Origin: Heterobasidion occidentale
Taxonomy: Eukaryota > Basidiomycota > Agaricomycetes > Russulales > Bondarzewiaceae
NCBI GenBank assembly: GCA_039111635.1
Contig: JBCAQO010000012.1
Span: 310,001-374,000 of the forward strand
Direction of reading: 5' to 3'
Length of the DNA stretch: 64,000 bases
Below the pieces are notes generated by a model that was not told the DNA's origin, ran no database searches, and saw nothing but the letters and a program-made list of their open reading frames with translations. Of this stretch, positions 45,080-56,408 are shown piece after piece. The position numbers were made by a program, and so were the translations under genes. Within the stretch, counting starts at the first letter, position 1. Each line of letters starts with the position of its first letter.

Positions 45080-47902
45080 ATGTCCGGAAGAACGCAACTC
45101 GAGCGTGCAATCATCCAAATACAGGAGAAGCCTGTCGTCCCTGAGATCGACTTTACACAACATCAGCTCGAGAATGGGTATACAATCAGTACCCAGGAGC
45201 GAGTCGTCAAGGAGGTGCGTTCGTGGTCTTTATCCAACGCCGGTGCTGTGCTGATGAGGAGCGTGGATGGTGTATGGCCGTCGGCGGGATAGGTCCAAGC
45301 CCCCGCGATGAATATACCCACCGACGCCCAGTTCTTCTCCCGACAAGACCCAACCAAGCCCGATGTCGCTTTCCTGAAGAATCACTTTTATCGTGAGGGA
45401 CGTCTATCCGAGGAGCATGCCATGTATATTATCGAAAAGGCGACCGAAGTACTGCGTGCAGAGCCTAACTTGCTGAGCGTCGACGCTCCCGTCACCGGTG
45501 AGTCAATCACGCTTGTCTCTGTCCTGTGATTTCTGGCTTCCATGACGGAGTATGTTATGACCCCCACAATTCCAAATACTTCTACATTGGGCCACAGCTC
45601 GCAGCGTCAGGTATAGGGGTATATCAACTCTAGTGCATTGCTGCCATCTCTCTCTTTGCGGTTTGATTGCTTCGACATGGTCGCATACCTCGAGCGTCTT
45701 TCTTGCTATGATTCATAGTTGTGCCACGGTGATTGTTCGAACCGGCTGTGTACAATGAACCGTACTGCTATGTTCATCGAGCCTTCAATGGGCCTTTCAT
45801 ACCCAGACCGGTGGTGCTATCTACCATGGGTCAGATTGCTTCCATTTCTTGGCTTTGTTCAGACATCTCCACACCAAACTCGTATTAACGTTGCTGTTGT
45901 CAGTTTGTGGCGATATTCACGGGCAATATGTATGTTCGTAGCCATTTTACCTCCGCGCTGATCTGACATCGTGTGCAGTACGACTTGATGAAGCTATTCG
46001 AGATCGGGGGCAATCCCGCAACCACACGGTATCTTTTCTTGGGCGATTATGTCGACAGAGGGTACTTTAGCATAGAGGTATGTGTTGCTGTCCCGCTCGT
46101 TCCAAGACAGCATCTCATTCTACTTCGCAGTGCGTTTTGTATCTCTGGTCTCTCAAAATTTGGTATCCAGACACCATCTTCCTTCTTCGTGGCAATCACG
46201 AATGTCGGCATTTGACTGACTATTTTACATTCAAACTCGAATGTACGCGTTGCTCTTTCCACTCATGACCAGCTTACTAACCACAATGATAAGGCAAGCG
46301 CAAGTATTCAGAGCGGATATACGAAGCATGCATGAATTCCTTCTGCGCACTGCCCCTTGCGGCTATTATGAACAAGCAATTTTTTTGCATTCATGGTGGC
46401 CTTTCCCCTGAGTTGAATACTTTGGATGATATCCGCAACGTACGTTCTACCATCTCCCTACATGTTGCAAGTCACACATCACCGCTCTTAAACTTGCATT
46501 AGATCGATCGCTTCCGCGAACCCCCCACAGCGGGCCTCATGTGTGACATTCTATGGTCAGATCCCGTCGAGGATTTCGGGAACGAGAAGATCACGGACAG
46601 CTTTATACACAACCACGTCCGCGGCTGCTCGTACTTCTTTACGTATCAGGCAGCATGCCAGTTCCTAGAGCGAAACCGGCTGCTCTCGATTATCCGTGCG
46701 CACGAAGCACAGGATGCCGGGTTTGTTTCCGCGAGCTTTAATGTCACAATGTTGCACTTACATCTGGACGGTTAGGTATCGTATGTACCGCAAAACCCGG
46801 ACTACTGGTTTCCCATCGGTCATGACTCTTTTCTCCGCCCCTAACTATCTCGACGTCTACAACAACAAGGCAGCGATTCTGAAGTACGAAAGTAATGTAC
46901 TGAACATTCGCCAGTTCAACTGCACCCCACACCCATACTGGCTGCCAAACTTCATGGACGCTTTCACATGGAGTCTTCCTTTCGTTGGAGAGAAGAGTAC
47001 GTCATATATCGTTTTCATTTATGTAGCAAATCAGTGAATTTATTTTCTATAGTCACTGATATGTTGGTGGCGGTTCTCAACACGTGCACTAAGGAGGAGT
47101 TGGAGGAGAGCTCGGACGAGGAGACAGCGGTCTCGCCCACCACGCCCTCAGAGGATTCTGCAGAGAGAAGGAAGGTCATCAGGAACAAGATCCTGGCTGT
47201 GGGACGCATGTCCCGAGTTTTTTCGCTGCTCCGGTGAGAATATTTTTTATAGCAGACAATGCCTTTTCTGATCAGCCTTCATGCAGTGAGGAATCAGAAC
47301 GCGTTTCGGAGCTCAAAAATATCACAGGTTCCAGCAAGCTTCCTTATGGAACGCTGGCACTCGGTGCAGAAGGAATCAAGGATGCAATCAACGGTTTCGA
47401 TGATGCGTATGTGTCACTGTTACATTCGTGATGAACACTGACTCACTTCGCGCGTATCAGTCGCAAATCGGACATCGAGAACGAGAGATTGCCGCCCGAG
47501 CTTGTTGATGCAGACTCTGAAGAGGGCAAGGCGTATATGTCCCAGCCTCCCACACCCTCAGAAGAGTCATATGTGCCGCCACCTGCTAATGGGGTTGCAG
47601 CTGCCCTGGAAGAGGCCATCTCGAATGGCACCATTTCGCCTGGTTTAGGGCCTCACGGTCCGACTTCCCCCATATCACCGACCTCGTCCAACTCGCCGTT
47701 CCGGCGCGGACACGGACGCCAGGCCAGTTTAGGCACGACCATGACCAGTCCGAGCACGAGGAGAAGGAGCCTGGAAAGCACCATGTCCTTGCTGAAGGAG
47801 GCGGTAGATGGGAAGGAAGCGGATGCGGAGTTTGAGCAGCTGGCGGATCAGGTAGCTGGGAGGGCAAAGGAGAAGGAGAATGCAGCACCCCTGCCCAGAT
47901 AA
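45080..47902 (+). CDS. cna1: Calcineurin catalytic subunit A (PP2B)
   Basis: A Ca2+/calmodulin-dependent Ser/Thr phosphatase. The metal-site motifs are all present: G-D-I-H-G, G-D-Y-V-D-R-G, R-G-N-H-E, the H-G-G-L-S block and S-A-P-N-Y. The calcineurin-B-binding helix follows ([18 protein letters not shown]), then the calmodulin-binding segment ([14 protein letters not shown]). The autoinhibitory segment has I-N-G-F-D-D-A-R ... N-E-R-L-P-P-E-L. A Ser/Pro-rich tail with serine-proline motifs ends the protein. Eleven or so exons; the first four are 45080-45214, 45293-45497, 45904-45929 and 45979-46077 and join in frame. The intron 45498-45903 is 406 nt, and the next exon has only 26 nt and encodes the first metal motif. 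Expected to act with a regulatory B subunit in the cytosol. Confidence 0.96.
45904..45929 (+). other. 26-nt micro-exon of calcineurin A carrying G-D-I-H-G
   Basis: A CAG acceptor and GTATGT donor bracket codons for C-G-D-I-H-G-Q-Y. The preceding intron of 406 nt is the longest in the gene; skipping this exon would delete a catalytic metal ligand. Confidence 0.9.
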
Positions 47903-48667
47903 ACAGTTGCGGTTCGTTGTTGGCAGTGAGATCATCAGGGGGGGATACTTTTTGGAGGTATTCGCGTTCGTGTAACATTCAGCCTGTTCTCGTTGTTTCT
48001 TTCTTCCCTCTTGACTGTCAGAGTTTTTTGTCTGGACCAATCATCAATGCATCAACCTGTACACTGTGGCGTGACGCATCGTTTCACTCCGAAAAGGGTC
48101 ATCGTATCCAATATGCCGCCACATGACCCCCTGTGGGCCACTTGTGTTGGGAAGACTTTCGCTACGCCTTTCTGATAGACTTCCGCTACGCCGGTTTGGG
48201 TATCGACATTGTCCATGTGCAGACCACGTTCCGCGTGCGAAATGTATGGCGTGGACGTACATAAAGCATCACGAGGTGGCGGATCCCACAAGCTCCCTTT
48301 CCTCCCATCGGTCGCAAGCCTCCCTCAAGAACCCCCGCGCACGCCACGATCTCACAAACACAGCGACGTCCGCAAGATCCGGCGCGTTTCGGGATAGCTG
48401 TGCTTGCCGGTCACTAGCTTTCATTCCGCACCTTAATTCAGCGCTATTCGAGCAGGGTATTTCGTAGGATCACTGTTCCAGACAAGGCGCCAGGGTGAGC
48501 ATCGTGCCAGACATGATGGGACTCGGAATGTATACAGCCGCCTAATGCGTTACAGGCTGAGTATATATAAACCCGCCACATAACACCTTGACGCTGCGCA
48601 GCCTTACAATCCCGCGTTCAAAACATTCCGTCCTCAATAAGTACCTGACCACACGCCACGGATTCCG
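47903..48667 (+). other. Intergenic, calcineurin 3' flank and F-box gene promoter
   Basis: About 765 bases with no supported gene. A TATA box at 48562-48570 lies about 100 bases before the next start codon. Confidence 0.45.
48562..48570 (+). promoter_or_regulatory. TATA box of F-box-like gene
   Basis: TATATATAA lies 98 bases before the ATG at 48668, a normal spacing for a fungal TATA-driven promoter. Confidence 0.65.
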
Positions 48668-49966
48668 ATGAATAATTGCCCCTTGGAGATTCATGCCTAC
48701 ATCTTCGAGCTCGCATGCACGGACGATGGTCGCACAGGTCGCGCACTGTCCGCTGTGAACAGATACATCCGCCATGCATCGGCACCCTATCAATGGCAGA
48801 GCTTGGTTATATCTGATCTAGCGCAGGCAAAGGGTTTCGCCGCTCTTCTCAATACCCTCCATGATGCCGGCACGTCCATGGACACAGTCACCATTCACGC
48901 CAGGCGTCTGATTTCGCATTTGTTCGTGTCGAATAGGACTGGTGCCTCCGCGAGGGACATTCGACTCTCTCAGTGGCATGCGGCGAGGACTGCCGAAGAA
49001 CGGCAACTCACTCATCGGCGTTTTGACCTCGAGGCGGAAGAATGGACCGCGGCAATCAGGCGCATACTTGCTTACGCAGCGGACAGCGTCCGTACGTTGA
49101 CAATGATGTGCTATGACATACACATCAGCCCGAGCGGTCGACTGTTTTTTTCTGACCTCAAGGGAACAAATTTTCCTAGGCTCGAGGACCTCACTATTCG
49201 TGGTGGCTTTGATGTCAAACTACGGGACCATCCTAACACCGACTCCGAGCCAGACACGCCCGTTGTCAGTCAACCTTACGCAGAGACTGGCGCGAGAAAA
49301 AACAAGCCAGTCGAGACGCCGACGCTTCCCTCTTTACGCCGCCTCCACCTCATATGTCCGATCAGCTTTGAGCTCTTCTTACAGCGCCTCCGCCCGCTAG
49401 CACCCAAGATTTCTTACATCCGTCTTTCCGAACTTGCCGCCTTCGACTACGACCTCTGTCGCTTACTCTTTTCCGAGCTCGCAGGGCGCCAAATCGTTCC
49501 GGGAAGACTTCCTGGCCTGCAAGGGCATCAATGGAGTGTTGAACCCACTGCGCAACCCGTAGACTGGGAACCATACTTGCCGCCCTCAGAAATACTGGAA
49601 CGAATTATTTTACAGCCTTCACAGTCTTCCGCGAGACCGGAAAGCCAATGCGGGTGCTGTACAGGATATTATAAGGTGGACGACATGACTCGCATGCTGC
49701 GGGAGATGGCGAGAGAGTCTTCGGGGGCTACGTTCGTGTACGTGCCTCCTGGGAGGAGAACTGGGACGGGGTACGCACACGATGAGGCGAAACGGGATTG
49801 GGAAAGCCGGATTGATGGTGGTGCTGGATGCTGGAGGGAAAAGAAGGACATTGACATCGATAAGCCAGTCGAGAGAGATATGGAGGACCATGCCCAGAGC
49901 CATTCGTCTCACCGACCCTGGCGCCCTAGGAGATCGATCTTGCGATACATGATGGACTCTCCTTGA
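48668..49966 (+). CDS. F-box-like protein of the Agaricomycete type
   Basis: An intronless gene of 432 codons. The N-terminus C-P-L-E-I-H-A-Y-I-F-E-L-A-C, then R-A-L-S-A-V-N-R-Y-I-R-H-A-S-A-P-Y-Q-W-Q-S-L, follows the pattern of the very numerous mushroom F-box-like proteins (L-P-x-E-I ... I-F ... C ... L-S-x-V-S-R). These proteins are thought to link targets to SCF ubiquitin ligases through Skp1. The middle part has leucine-rich stretches with aspartates, but no clear repeat register. The C-terminus is Arg/Ser/His-rich. Lack of introns in an intron-rich neighbourhood is usual for this expanded family. Its substrate is unknown. Confidence 0.75.
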   Translation: MNNCPLEIHAYIFELACTDDGRTGRALSAVNRYIRHASAPYQWQSLVISDLAQAKGFAALLNTLHDAGTSMDTVTIHARRLISHLFVSNRTGASARDIRLSQWHAARTAEERQLTHRRFDLEAEEWTAAIRRILAYAADSVRTLTMMCYDIHISPSGRLFFSDLKGTNFPRLEDLTIRGGFDVKLRDHPNTDSEPDTPVVSQPYAETGARKNKPVETPTLPSLRRLHLICPISFELFLQRLRPLAPKISYIRLSELAAFDYDLCRLLFSELAGRQIVPGRLPGLQGHQWSVEPTAQPVDWEPYLPPSEILERIILQPSQSSARPESQCGCCTGYYKVDDMTRMLREMARESSGATFVYVPPGRRTGTGYAHDEAKRDWESRIDGGAGCWREKKDIDIDKPVERDMEDHAQSHSSHRPWRPRRSILRYMMDSP

Positions 49967-51573
49967 CTGCTTTTTCTTTTGCTGTCCGGGTTTGTTGTCT
50001 TTCTCTTTCTCTACTTTGTCATCCCTGCCAAATTGCCGTGACCATCGTTGATGATACTTGACTAGGACGCTCCAGCACTTTATGATATCGATAATGATTC
50101 TTCTGGTATTCTGACAGGAGACGAATTTCTCGTCGAGTTGCCAGATTCAACAAGATCTAGCCTTCCCTCTGACTCAGTCCTAAGCGTTGGCCTTCACATT
50201 CTCTTTCAGCCCACTCCACGGACGACGACGACGACGACGACGACGTCATTTATATGCGGCATCTGGCGATGACCAAGTCATAGATAATATGAACACCTTG
50301 GCCACACACCCGTATGGTGGCCTACTTTGCGACACAATTCAACGGGAGCACTGCTGTGCAAGGCCAGCGCAATGCCCCGGTTCAAGACCACGATCATGAA
50401 ACACATTGACCTGCCATTTGATCTTCGACTGCAATGGATTGCCCAATAAGCCGAGGGCACAGCTGTTTTGCCTTTGAAAGCCGCCATCTGGTCATACTGC
50501 ACACTTGATATATCCTTGTCACGGACAGCCTCAACATCATCCCATGCAGTGTGGGTCCAGGTGGGTCCTCAATGTCTCAACTCTAGCTTGGAGACCGTCA
50601 CGCCGCCTGAGTCCTCCGTACCCATTAGCATCTTTCGCTTATTGCCTTTTTCAGGACAGCTTTGCTTTCAGGACCTGCTCGTCAATTCTGCTGGTATGAT
50701 CAAAGCTCAGGAAATCGAAGCCGCTGCGCTGAGATCTAGACGAGGTGACTTTCGTACCTTGGCGTAGAGGCATATCTAGGGCCTGCGGACGTGCTCCTAG
50801 CTCGCGACTTACTGTGTGACGTTGTCGTGCAGTGTGCTTTTCTGATTAGAAGTATGAAAAGCAAACACATCTTCACGCTCTTAGGCTGTGTCGCGCTTAG
50901 CGCAGTCATTATCCTCGGACAATCGTCAGCTTCACCTGAGATGTAAAAGAAAATCAAGATTAAGTGCCGCATCGCCAGAAAGACTCCTTCTGCTATTGCA
51001 TTGTCTCTATGTACCTGCGATAGTCGTAGAGTACATACCCCTTGTACCGAGGTTCTGAGGATGCTAATACTCTTGATCTAATAGAGGTCTGAGGCAGGAG
51101 AGATATCTCCACTAACGTCCGATCCAAAATCGCGATTTTGGTGCCTTTCCGCAGGCTTTTTGGCCGCAAAGCGTCCACGTTCGTTTTGGACCTCTAAAAA
51201 TTGCCCTTATTCGTTCGCATGACTGACCGGGCATCCTATTTTCCACCAATTCGTCCCCATTGAAGATTGGACCTAAGAAGAACCCTTTTCGCGCGATGCT
51301 GGCCATTTCCGAAAGTGAAAAAATTCCCAAAAGCGAACATGAATGCGATCGGCGAGAGACATCTCCTAAAGCTAGCATTCTCTCCTAGCTGGAGCCTTCG
51401 ATGGAGGTCCTTGTTTTATTGTTGAACCTGATACACATCTCTTGAACGGTGTCTGGACTTTACTTACACGCCGAGAATGGTTTCAAACTCCGAAAGGAGT
51501 CCTACTGAGCATACCTTCCCATACTTGGTAGTACGCGTTTCAGCCCCAACTGCCCGTATATCATCCCTCTAAG
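49967..51573 (+). other. Long intergenic region upstream of ChAPs gene
   Basis: About 1.6 kb. It contains a GAC trinucleotide run (listed) and several short frames without domains. Nothing else is supported. Confidence 0.45.
50221..50244. repeat. (GAC)8 microsatellite
   Basis: Eight uninterrupted GAC units in non-coding sequence. Confidence 0.9.
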
Positions 51574-54377
51574 ATGGCGGAAGCTGTCTTCAAAGATGTC
51601 CCTGAGATCGTTGAGGTCGACCCAGGCGAAAGTTTAATGGCCCGTACTGAAAGTCTATGTGAGTACTGCCAATGTATTTACGTATCTTCGTCGTAACTTT
51701 AGTGACTTTGTTTTTGTATAGCTGGGTTCCGCGAATTAGGGCCTCCGGATTTATGTCACGTCGTGAAGAGCACTGGGAAGAGCGGTCAACGCGACGTGAG
51801 TGCCGGATCGTGCTATGTTCGCCATCTACTGACATTGGACTCGCAGATCGGCTCATACCATTATGTCTCGGGCGTGGATGCATCGTCATCAGCATCACTG
51901 GCAGCATACATCAATCAACTCACGTACTCTATTGAAGAACCACAGGCCTGGTTTTCTAAGGGGACGACATGGAAGTTAAAGAATGGCTGTTACTGGTGAG
52001 CATAAGGCCCATATACAATCCTCCAGACGCTCAGCTGTCTACCAGTTGCTTCAATGCGTTTTCTCGCGTAGACGTCCGTGTAGATGTGAAAATCCCAGGA
52101 GGAGTTGATGCATATGTGATTGACTTGCGTGGTGACCGGTGCGTGTTCTGATGCCATTTGTTCTCAATGCAACTCACGCTACTCGCATCCAGATACAAGG
52201 CGACTCCCGAGATGTGGCAGGAGACTTATCTATCTGCTGTCCTTCGTGCTATCCTGTACTCTGACGACTCTACCTACGAACTTGATGCATACCGCCGACT
52301 ACAGCCAATTGCGACTCCAGATGCCGAGATTCGTTTCCTACAAGCTGCTGAAGAGCTGTTTATGAAAGGTGAGCATGCTCGTCTGCTATTTTCCTGTTAT
52401 ATTCGACATCTTATCGTGTTGCGTAGGATGGCAAGTTGGTTCAGATCCGGAGATCCAGGTGGCCACAGTAGTGTCAAACCATCTTACTGCAGGCATCATG
52501 AAATACTTCGGTGATAGTGGGAGGTTCCAACATGCTGCCAACTTGTTCGAGAAGCTCGCAGCGCGTGAACCAGAGGTCGCTTCTCTCTTGGCTAAAAGCT
52601 ATATCGGAATGAGTGAGTTTTGTTATGCCAGCATGCTCATTGCTTCTGATTCGTCGAAAATTAGGCGAGGAGGTGAAAGCTGTACAGATAATGGCAAACG
52701 CTATGAAGCAGACGCCCCAGTCATACACACTTCTTCACACGCAGTGCGAGTTCCTACGTTCCAAGGGGAAGCACGAATGGGCTGTCAAACTTGCGCGACA
52801 GGCCGTCAACTGTGCACCAAGCGAGTTCGTCACTTGGGAAAAGCTCACAGACATTTACATTGATTTGGGGCAGTATGAATCTGTGGGTACCAGATACATA
52901 TGTCTTTCATGATGACTTATAACGACTCCACTCTTGTCAGGCACTACTTACCCTAAATTCATGTCCCATGTTCACTTACAATGGCCGTGATGCACACCGC
53001 AATCTAACTGCAGCACGCCTTCATCTGCCTGTCAAGTCATCGGTCGGTGACATCTTACCAGAACGGGAAAAAACCGATGATGACGAGGTAAGCAGCACTG
53101 TCCTATGTCAGTGAAGTCAAAACCGCTGTTCTTACCGTGTACAACAGGCCGATGCCGCGCTTCTGCGGTTACCAGCACCAGGTCTCCGCGGGACATGGTC
53201 ACGAGCTTATTCATTGCTTACCCGCCTTGTATCGCAAATTGGTTGGGACGAATTGCTCAAGACGCGGAGTGCCGTCTTCGTCATGGAGGAAGAATATCGC
53301 ATGCTGAAGGCACAGTCTGACATTCAGTCTTCAACAGGAGCGTCAGACGTGATCATCCATGAAGATGGCGCCGCAGTACCTGTACGTGATTCGCTTGTGT
53401 CCGAGGGCACCACTCTGGCGACAAGAGGCTCAGAGGGGGCAGATGATGACGCAAGCACGAGAGGGGTGGTATCGCCAGCATCCAGGCGCGCATCGAATAG
53501 CAAGGACCTGAACGCTGAAGGAGAGATTCCAACGATCCGAATCTCGACGGAGTCAAACAGAGAGAAGAAGGCGGAGATGGAAAAGGAGATAGAGGCCAGT
53601 GAGAACGGCGAGGTGAGAACTAATGGTGTAAATGGCGGCACAGAGCTGCAGCCTCCTGTACAAGCCGCTGCTGGAGAAGGAGATCAAGATGGCAGCGAAA
53701 GCCCGGGGACTTCTGCACCGGAGCCATTCTCGTTCAGCAACAAGCGGCTATGTGAGCGTTGGCTCGATAATCTGTTCATGGTTCTATATGAGGTAAGGCA
53801 ACGCTTATCTGTGAGTTTGATTAGGATCCGGCTGAATGTGTAACTGACAGGATTTGCGCGTGTGGACAATATTTCGTGCCGAGGTTGCCCATTTCAAAAC
53901 GCAGCACGTTGCGTATCGTAAGACGGGAATGGAGTGGGAGATCTTGGGAGATCTTGGCCTGAGGCTACACCACAAGGAGGAGGCAAAAGAGGCGTATCAA
54001 CGCTGTCTAGATACGCCACGCTATTCGCTCAAGCCATGGTCGAAACTGCTCGAAACCTATGCAGAGGAAGGTGACCTCATGCGCACATTGCAGGCAGCGA
54101 TCCGTGTCGCAGCATATCAACACGCAGAATATGCCGAGCTGACTGTGAGTCTGTCCTAAATCTGAATTGACCTCGCTTGGGACCAATATTCTGACCCGTC
54201 ATCCGGCAGTTCCCGTCACAAATTGCCCGTTGCTTCTTTAAAATCGAACAGATTCATGGTCACGCCAAAATCTGGAATACTCTTTTGAGCATGGGGCTTC
54301 CTCCGCCAATCTTGACAATTATGCAGAGCTATTTGTTGTACGGGCAAGTATTCAAAGTCGAAGGTTACGATTTCTGA
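51574..54377 (+). CDS. bch1: ChAPs family protein (exomer-type cargo adaptor, Bch1/Bud7-like)
   Basis: In yeast, ChAPs proteins work with Chs5 and Arf1 at the trans-Golgi to send chitin synthase and other cargo to the plasma membrane. Family landmarks include R-E-L-G-P-P-D-L-C-H, G-S-Y-H-Y-V-S-G-V-D-A-S-S-S-A-S and a TPR-like helical region (W-A-V-K-L-A-R-Q-A-V-N-C-A-P-S-E). Further on are C-P-M-F-T-Y and E-R-W-L-D-N-L-F-M-V-L-Y-E-D-L-R-V-W, then a C-terminal end with S-M-G-L-P-P-P-I. Between about 53300 and 53740 there is a long acidic, Glu/Ser/Gly-rich insert before the E-R-W-L-D-N-L motif, which is likely disordered. About nine exons with introns of 45-60 nt are needed. The start M-A-E-A-V-F-K-D-V-P is the first ATG of the conserved frame. 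Confidence 0.93.
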
Positions 54378-54688
54378 ATTAGTGTCATGGGGATTATCTA
54401 TGTATTTGTTTCCTTTTGTCGTTCTCCCTATTCTACGTCGTCTTTATCACTTTATTCTTGTGAATTCGATACCTTGTTTCCCGGTGATGCTCCGAGTTGG
54501 ACACAATTTGGGAAGAGCCGGCCTCTGAAGGTGAGAATGCGCGCCCCTTGAATTGATTTGGCCACAGACCCCGGTTGCCGCTACCACCGTACACCTCCCA
54601 CCACAAGCCATCTGGATTCTGCTAGCTCTAAACTGAAGTCTTCTTCATCAAGTTCACAACAGACTTTCCAGAAACATTATTCTATCTA
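54378..54688 (+). other. Intergenic, ChAPs 3' flank and promoter of coiled-coil gene
   Basis: About 310 bases, T-rich at left (likely 3' UTR). No other feature was seen. Confidence 0.4.
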
Positions 54689-56018
54689 ATGTCCTTATCC
54701 CCTCCTATCCGAAGGTTGTCAGCCGCCAGCACCAGCAGCAAGCGCGAAGAAGACCTCATTAATGCGTATGAAGCTGAGGAGGAGAGAATCATTAACGTCC
54801 TGTCACGCAAACTCGAAAAGGTATTTGGTTGTTGCCGCTGAGGGAGCATTTCAAGGCAATTTCTGTTTACTGATATTCAAAAATAGCTTCAAGAGGAGAA
54901 AATCGAGCTTGAGAATGTGTTGGAGGCCGAAGCAGAGTCGCATGTCAATAGGCTCTCTAGAGAGCTTTTTGCTCTTCGTCTTGCTCAGCAATCATCCCAG
55001 ATGCAGTCTCAGAACCACCTTTCCAATGGCAATGGCATAGGGGAGCCTTCGATAGAGCATGGGCGTCCGGCGAGATCAATGCCAAGCGACCCCCTCGCAC
55101 CCAGCCCAGACATCATGCTAGAGGCTTTGCTACGAGAGAATGAACTTTTGAGGAACAGAATGGTTGATATGGAGCGAGAGTACATTCGAATAACGCGACT
55201 GAATGAAATTTATAGGGAGGAACTGATACAACATCGGAGGCGGGTGAGTCTTCTTCTATTTCTGCCACTGCACATAGCCTCTCACATCTACGTAGCTCGG
55301 ATTATCGGTTGACAACCTGATTGGGCTCTCGTCCTCGCATGAATTGTACTCACAGCCCACACATCGGCGCTCGATGTCGAATACGTCGTCCCCCGCTGCT
55401 TCCGCGCCTATCCCTCTAGCCCCCCACGCCACACATCCCTCACCCAGTGTTCCCATTCCACGACCGCCATCGCAAATTCATCGTCCTGTCAATACTACGT
55501 CTGAATCGACCACTCCTCTGTCCCACTCACCATCGTCGGCGTCCGAGTCACCTTACCTTTCCCCATTGACCTCTACAAACCCTGCAAGCTATATCAGCAA
55601 CACCACAGGTGTGACAACACCACCTTCTTCCACTTCTCCTACGGCTATTGCCAATGGCGCCTCTCGCACGGCGCCACTTTCCTACCCTTCTGTCCCCCCG
55701 CCATCTTTGTCTTCTTCGTTCGGCTCGCCAACAGCCTATTACCATGGGCCACGCCGCGATCTCTCCTCTTCTCCCGTCGAAGGCCACACGAACCACAGAA
55801 GCGTGCCACGCCGTGGTAACTTTGAACGACGGGTCGCTGACTCTCAGAGCTTGCGGAGGAGCTTGAGTCGCGGAGACTCACGAAGAGAGAGTGTCGAGCG
55901 TGGTGCCCGTATTGCAGAAACAGGACAGCTCGTGCCACGGAGCAGGGCTGGGAGTGTCGCACTAGGCGGTCCCTCTGAGGTCGTCGCCCCTGTTGACGAA
56001 CACGCAGACAGGACATAA
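54689..56018 (+). CDS. CCDC6-like coiled-coil protein (DUF2046 type)
   Basis: The N-terminal half is a coiled coil: K-R-E-E-D-L-I-N-A-Y-E-A-E-E-E-R, then L-S-R-K-L-E-K-L-Q-E-E-K-I-E-L-E-N, and H-V-N-R-L-S-R-E-L. This closely follows the repeated pattern of metazoan CCDC6 and its fungal relatives. A second coiled-coil stretch, L-L-R-E-N-E-L-L-R-N-R-M, ends R-R-R. The rest is Ser/Pro-rich with many serine-proline sites, probably phosphorylated, and an Arg/Ser-rich end. Introns interrupt after R-K-L-E-K (acceptor before C-T-T-C-A-A-G) and after H-R-R-R. The start at 54689 begins M-S-L-S-P-P-I-R-R. Cellular role in fungi is not known to me. Confidence 0.82.
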
Positions 56019-56408
56019 AATGCTTTGATGAACCCAAAAGGTTCACACTTATTCTCGACAGATACATTGTCTAATTTTGTCCGATGATCAGCTGTCCGTG
56101 CTCTTCTCTTCTCTTCTCTGGATATACATCTGCTGAACATATTGGAGTATTGTACATTATAGTGATGTCCGGCTTTGAGAAATGCGAAAATGCAGCATTT
56201 TGTGATGAGGCTCAAATTGGTGGTTGTAGCTGGTAGGATTCATTAAACAAAACAACTGCAGCACCTAACCATGACCACAGAGCAGCTACTTAACTTGCTC
56301 CAATATATGTGTCTTCTTAAGAGGAGTGTGCATTCTGGGTACTAGGGTGAACTGACTTCGTCCTATTATAGCCATCAGCCACCAACCTTCGATTCTCACA
56401 ATATAACG
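56019..56408. other. Convergent intergenic region
   Basis: This lies between the 3' ends of the coiled-coil gene (plus) and the permease (minus). A CTTCT-type run occurs near 56105. No gene was seen. Confidence 0.4.

Noticed and set aside
45530..45900. Open frames inside the long calcineurin intron
   Set aside because: They have no recognisable domain, and the GT...CAG borders join conserved exons in frame, so this is intron sequence.
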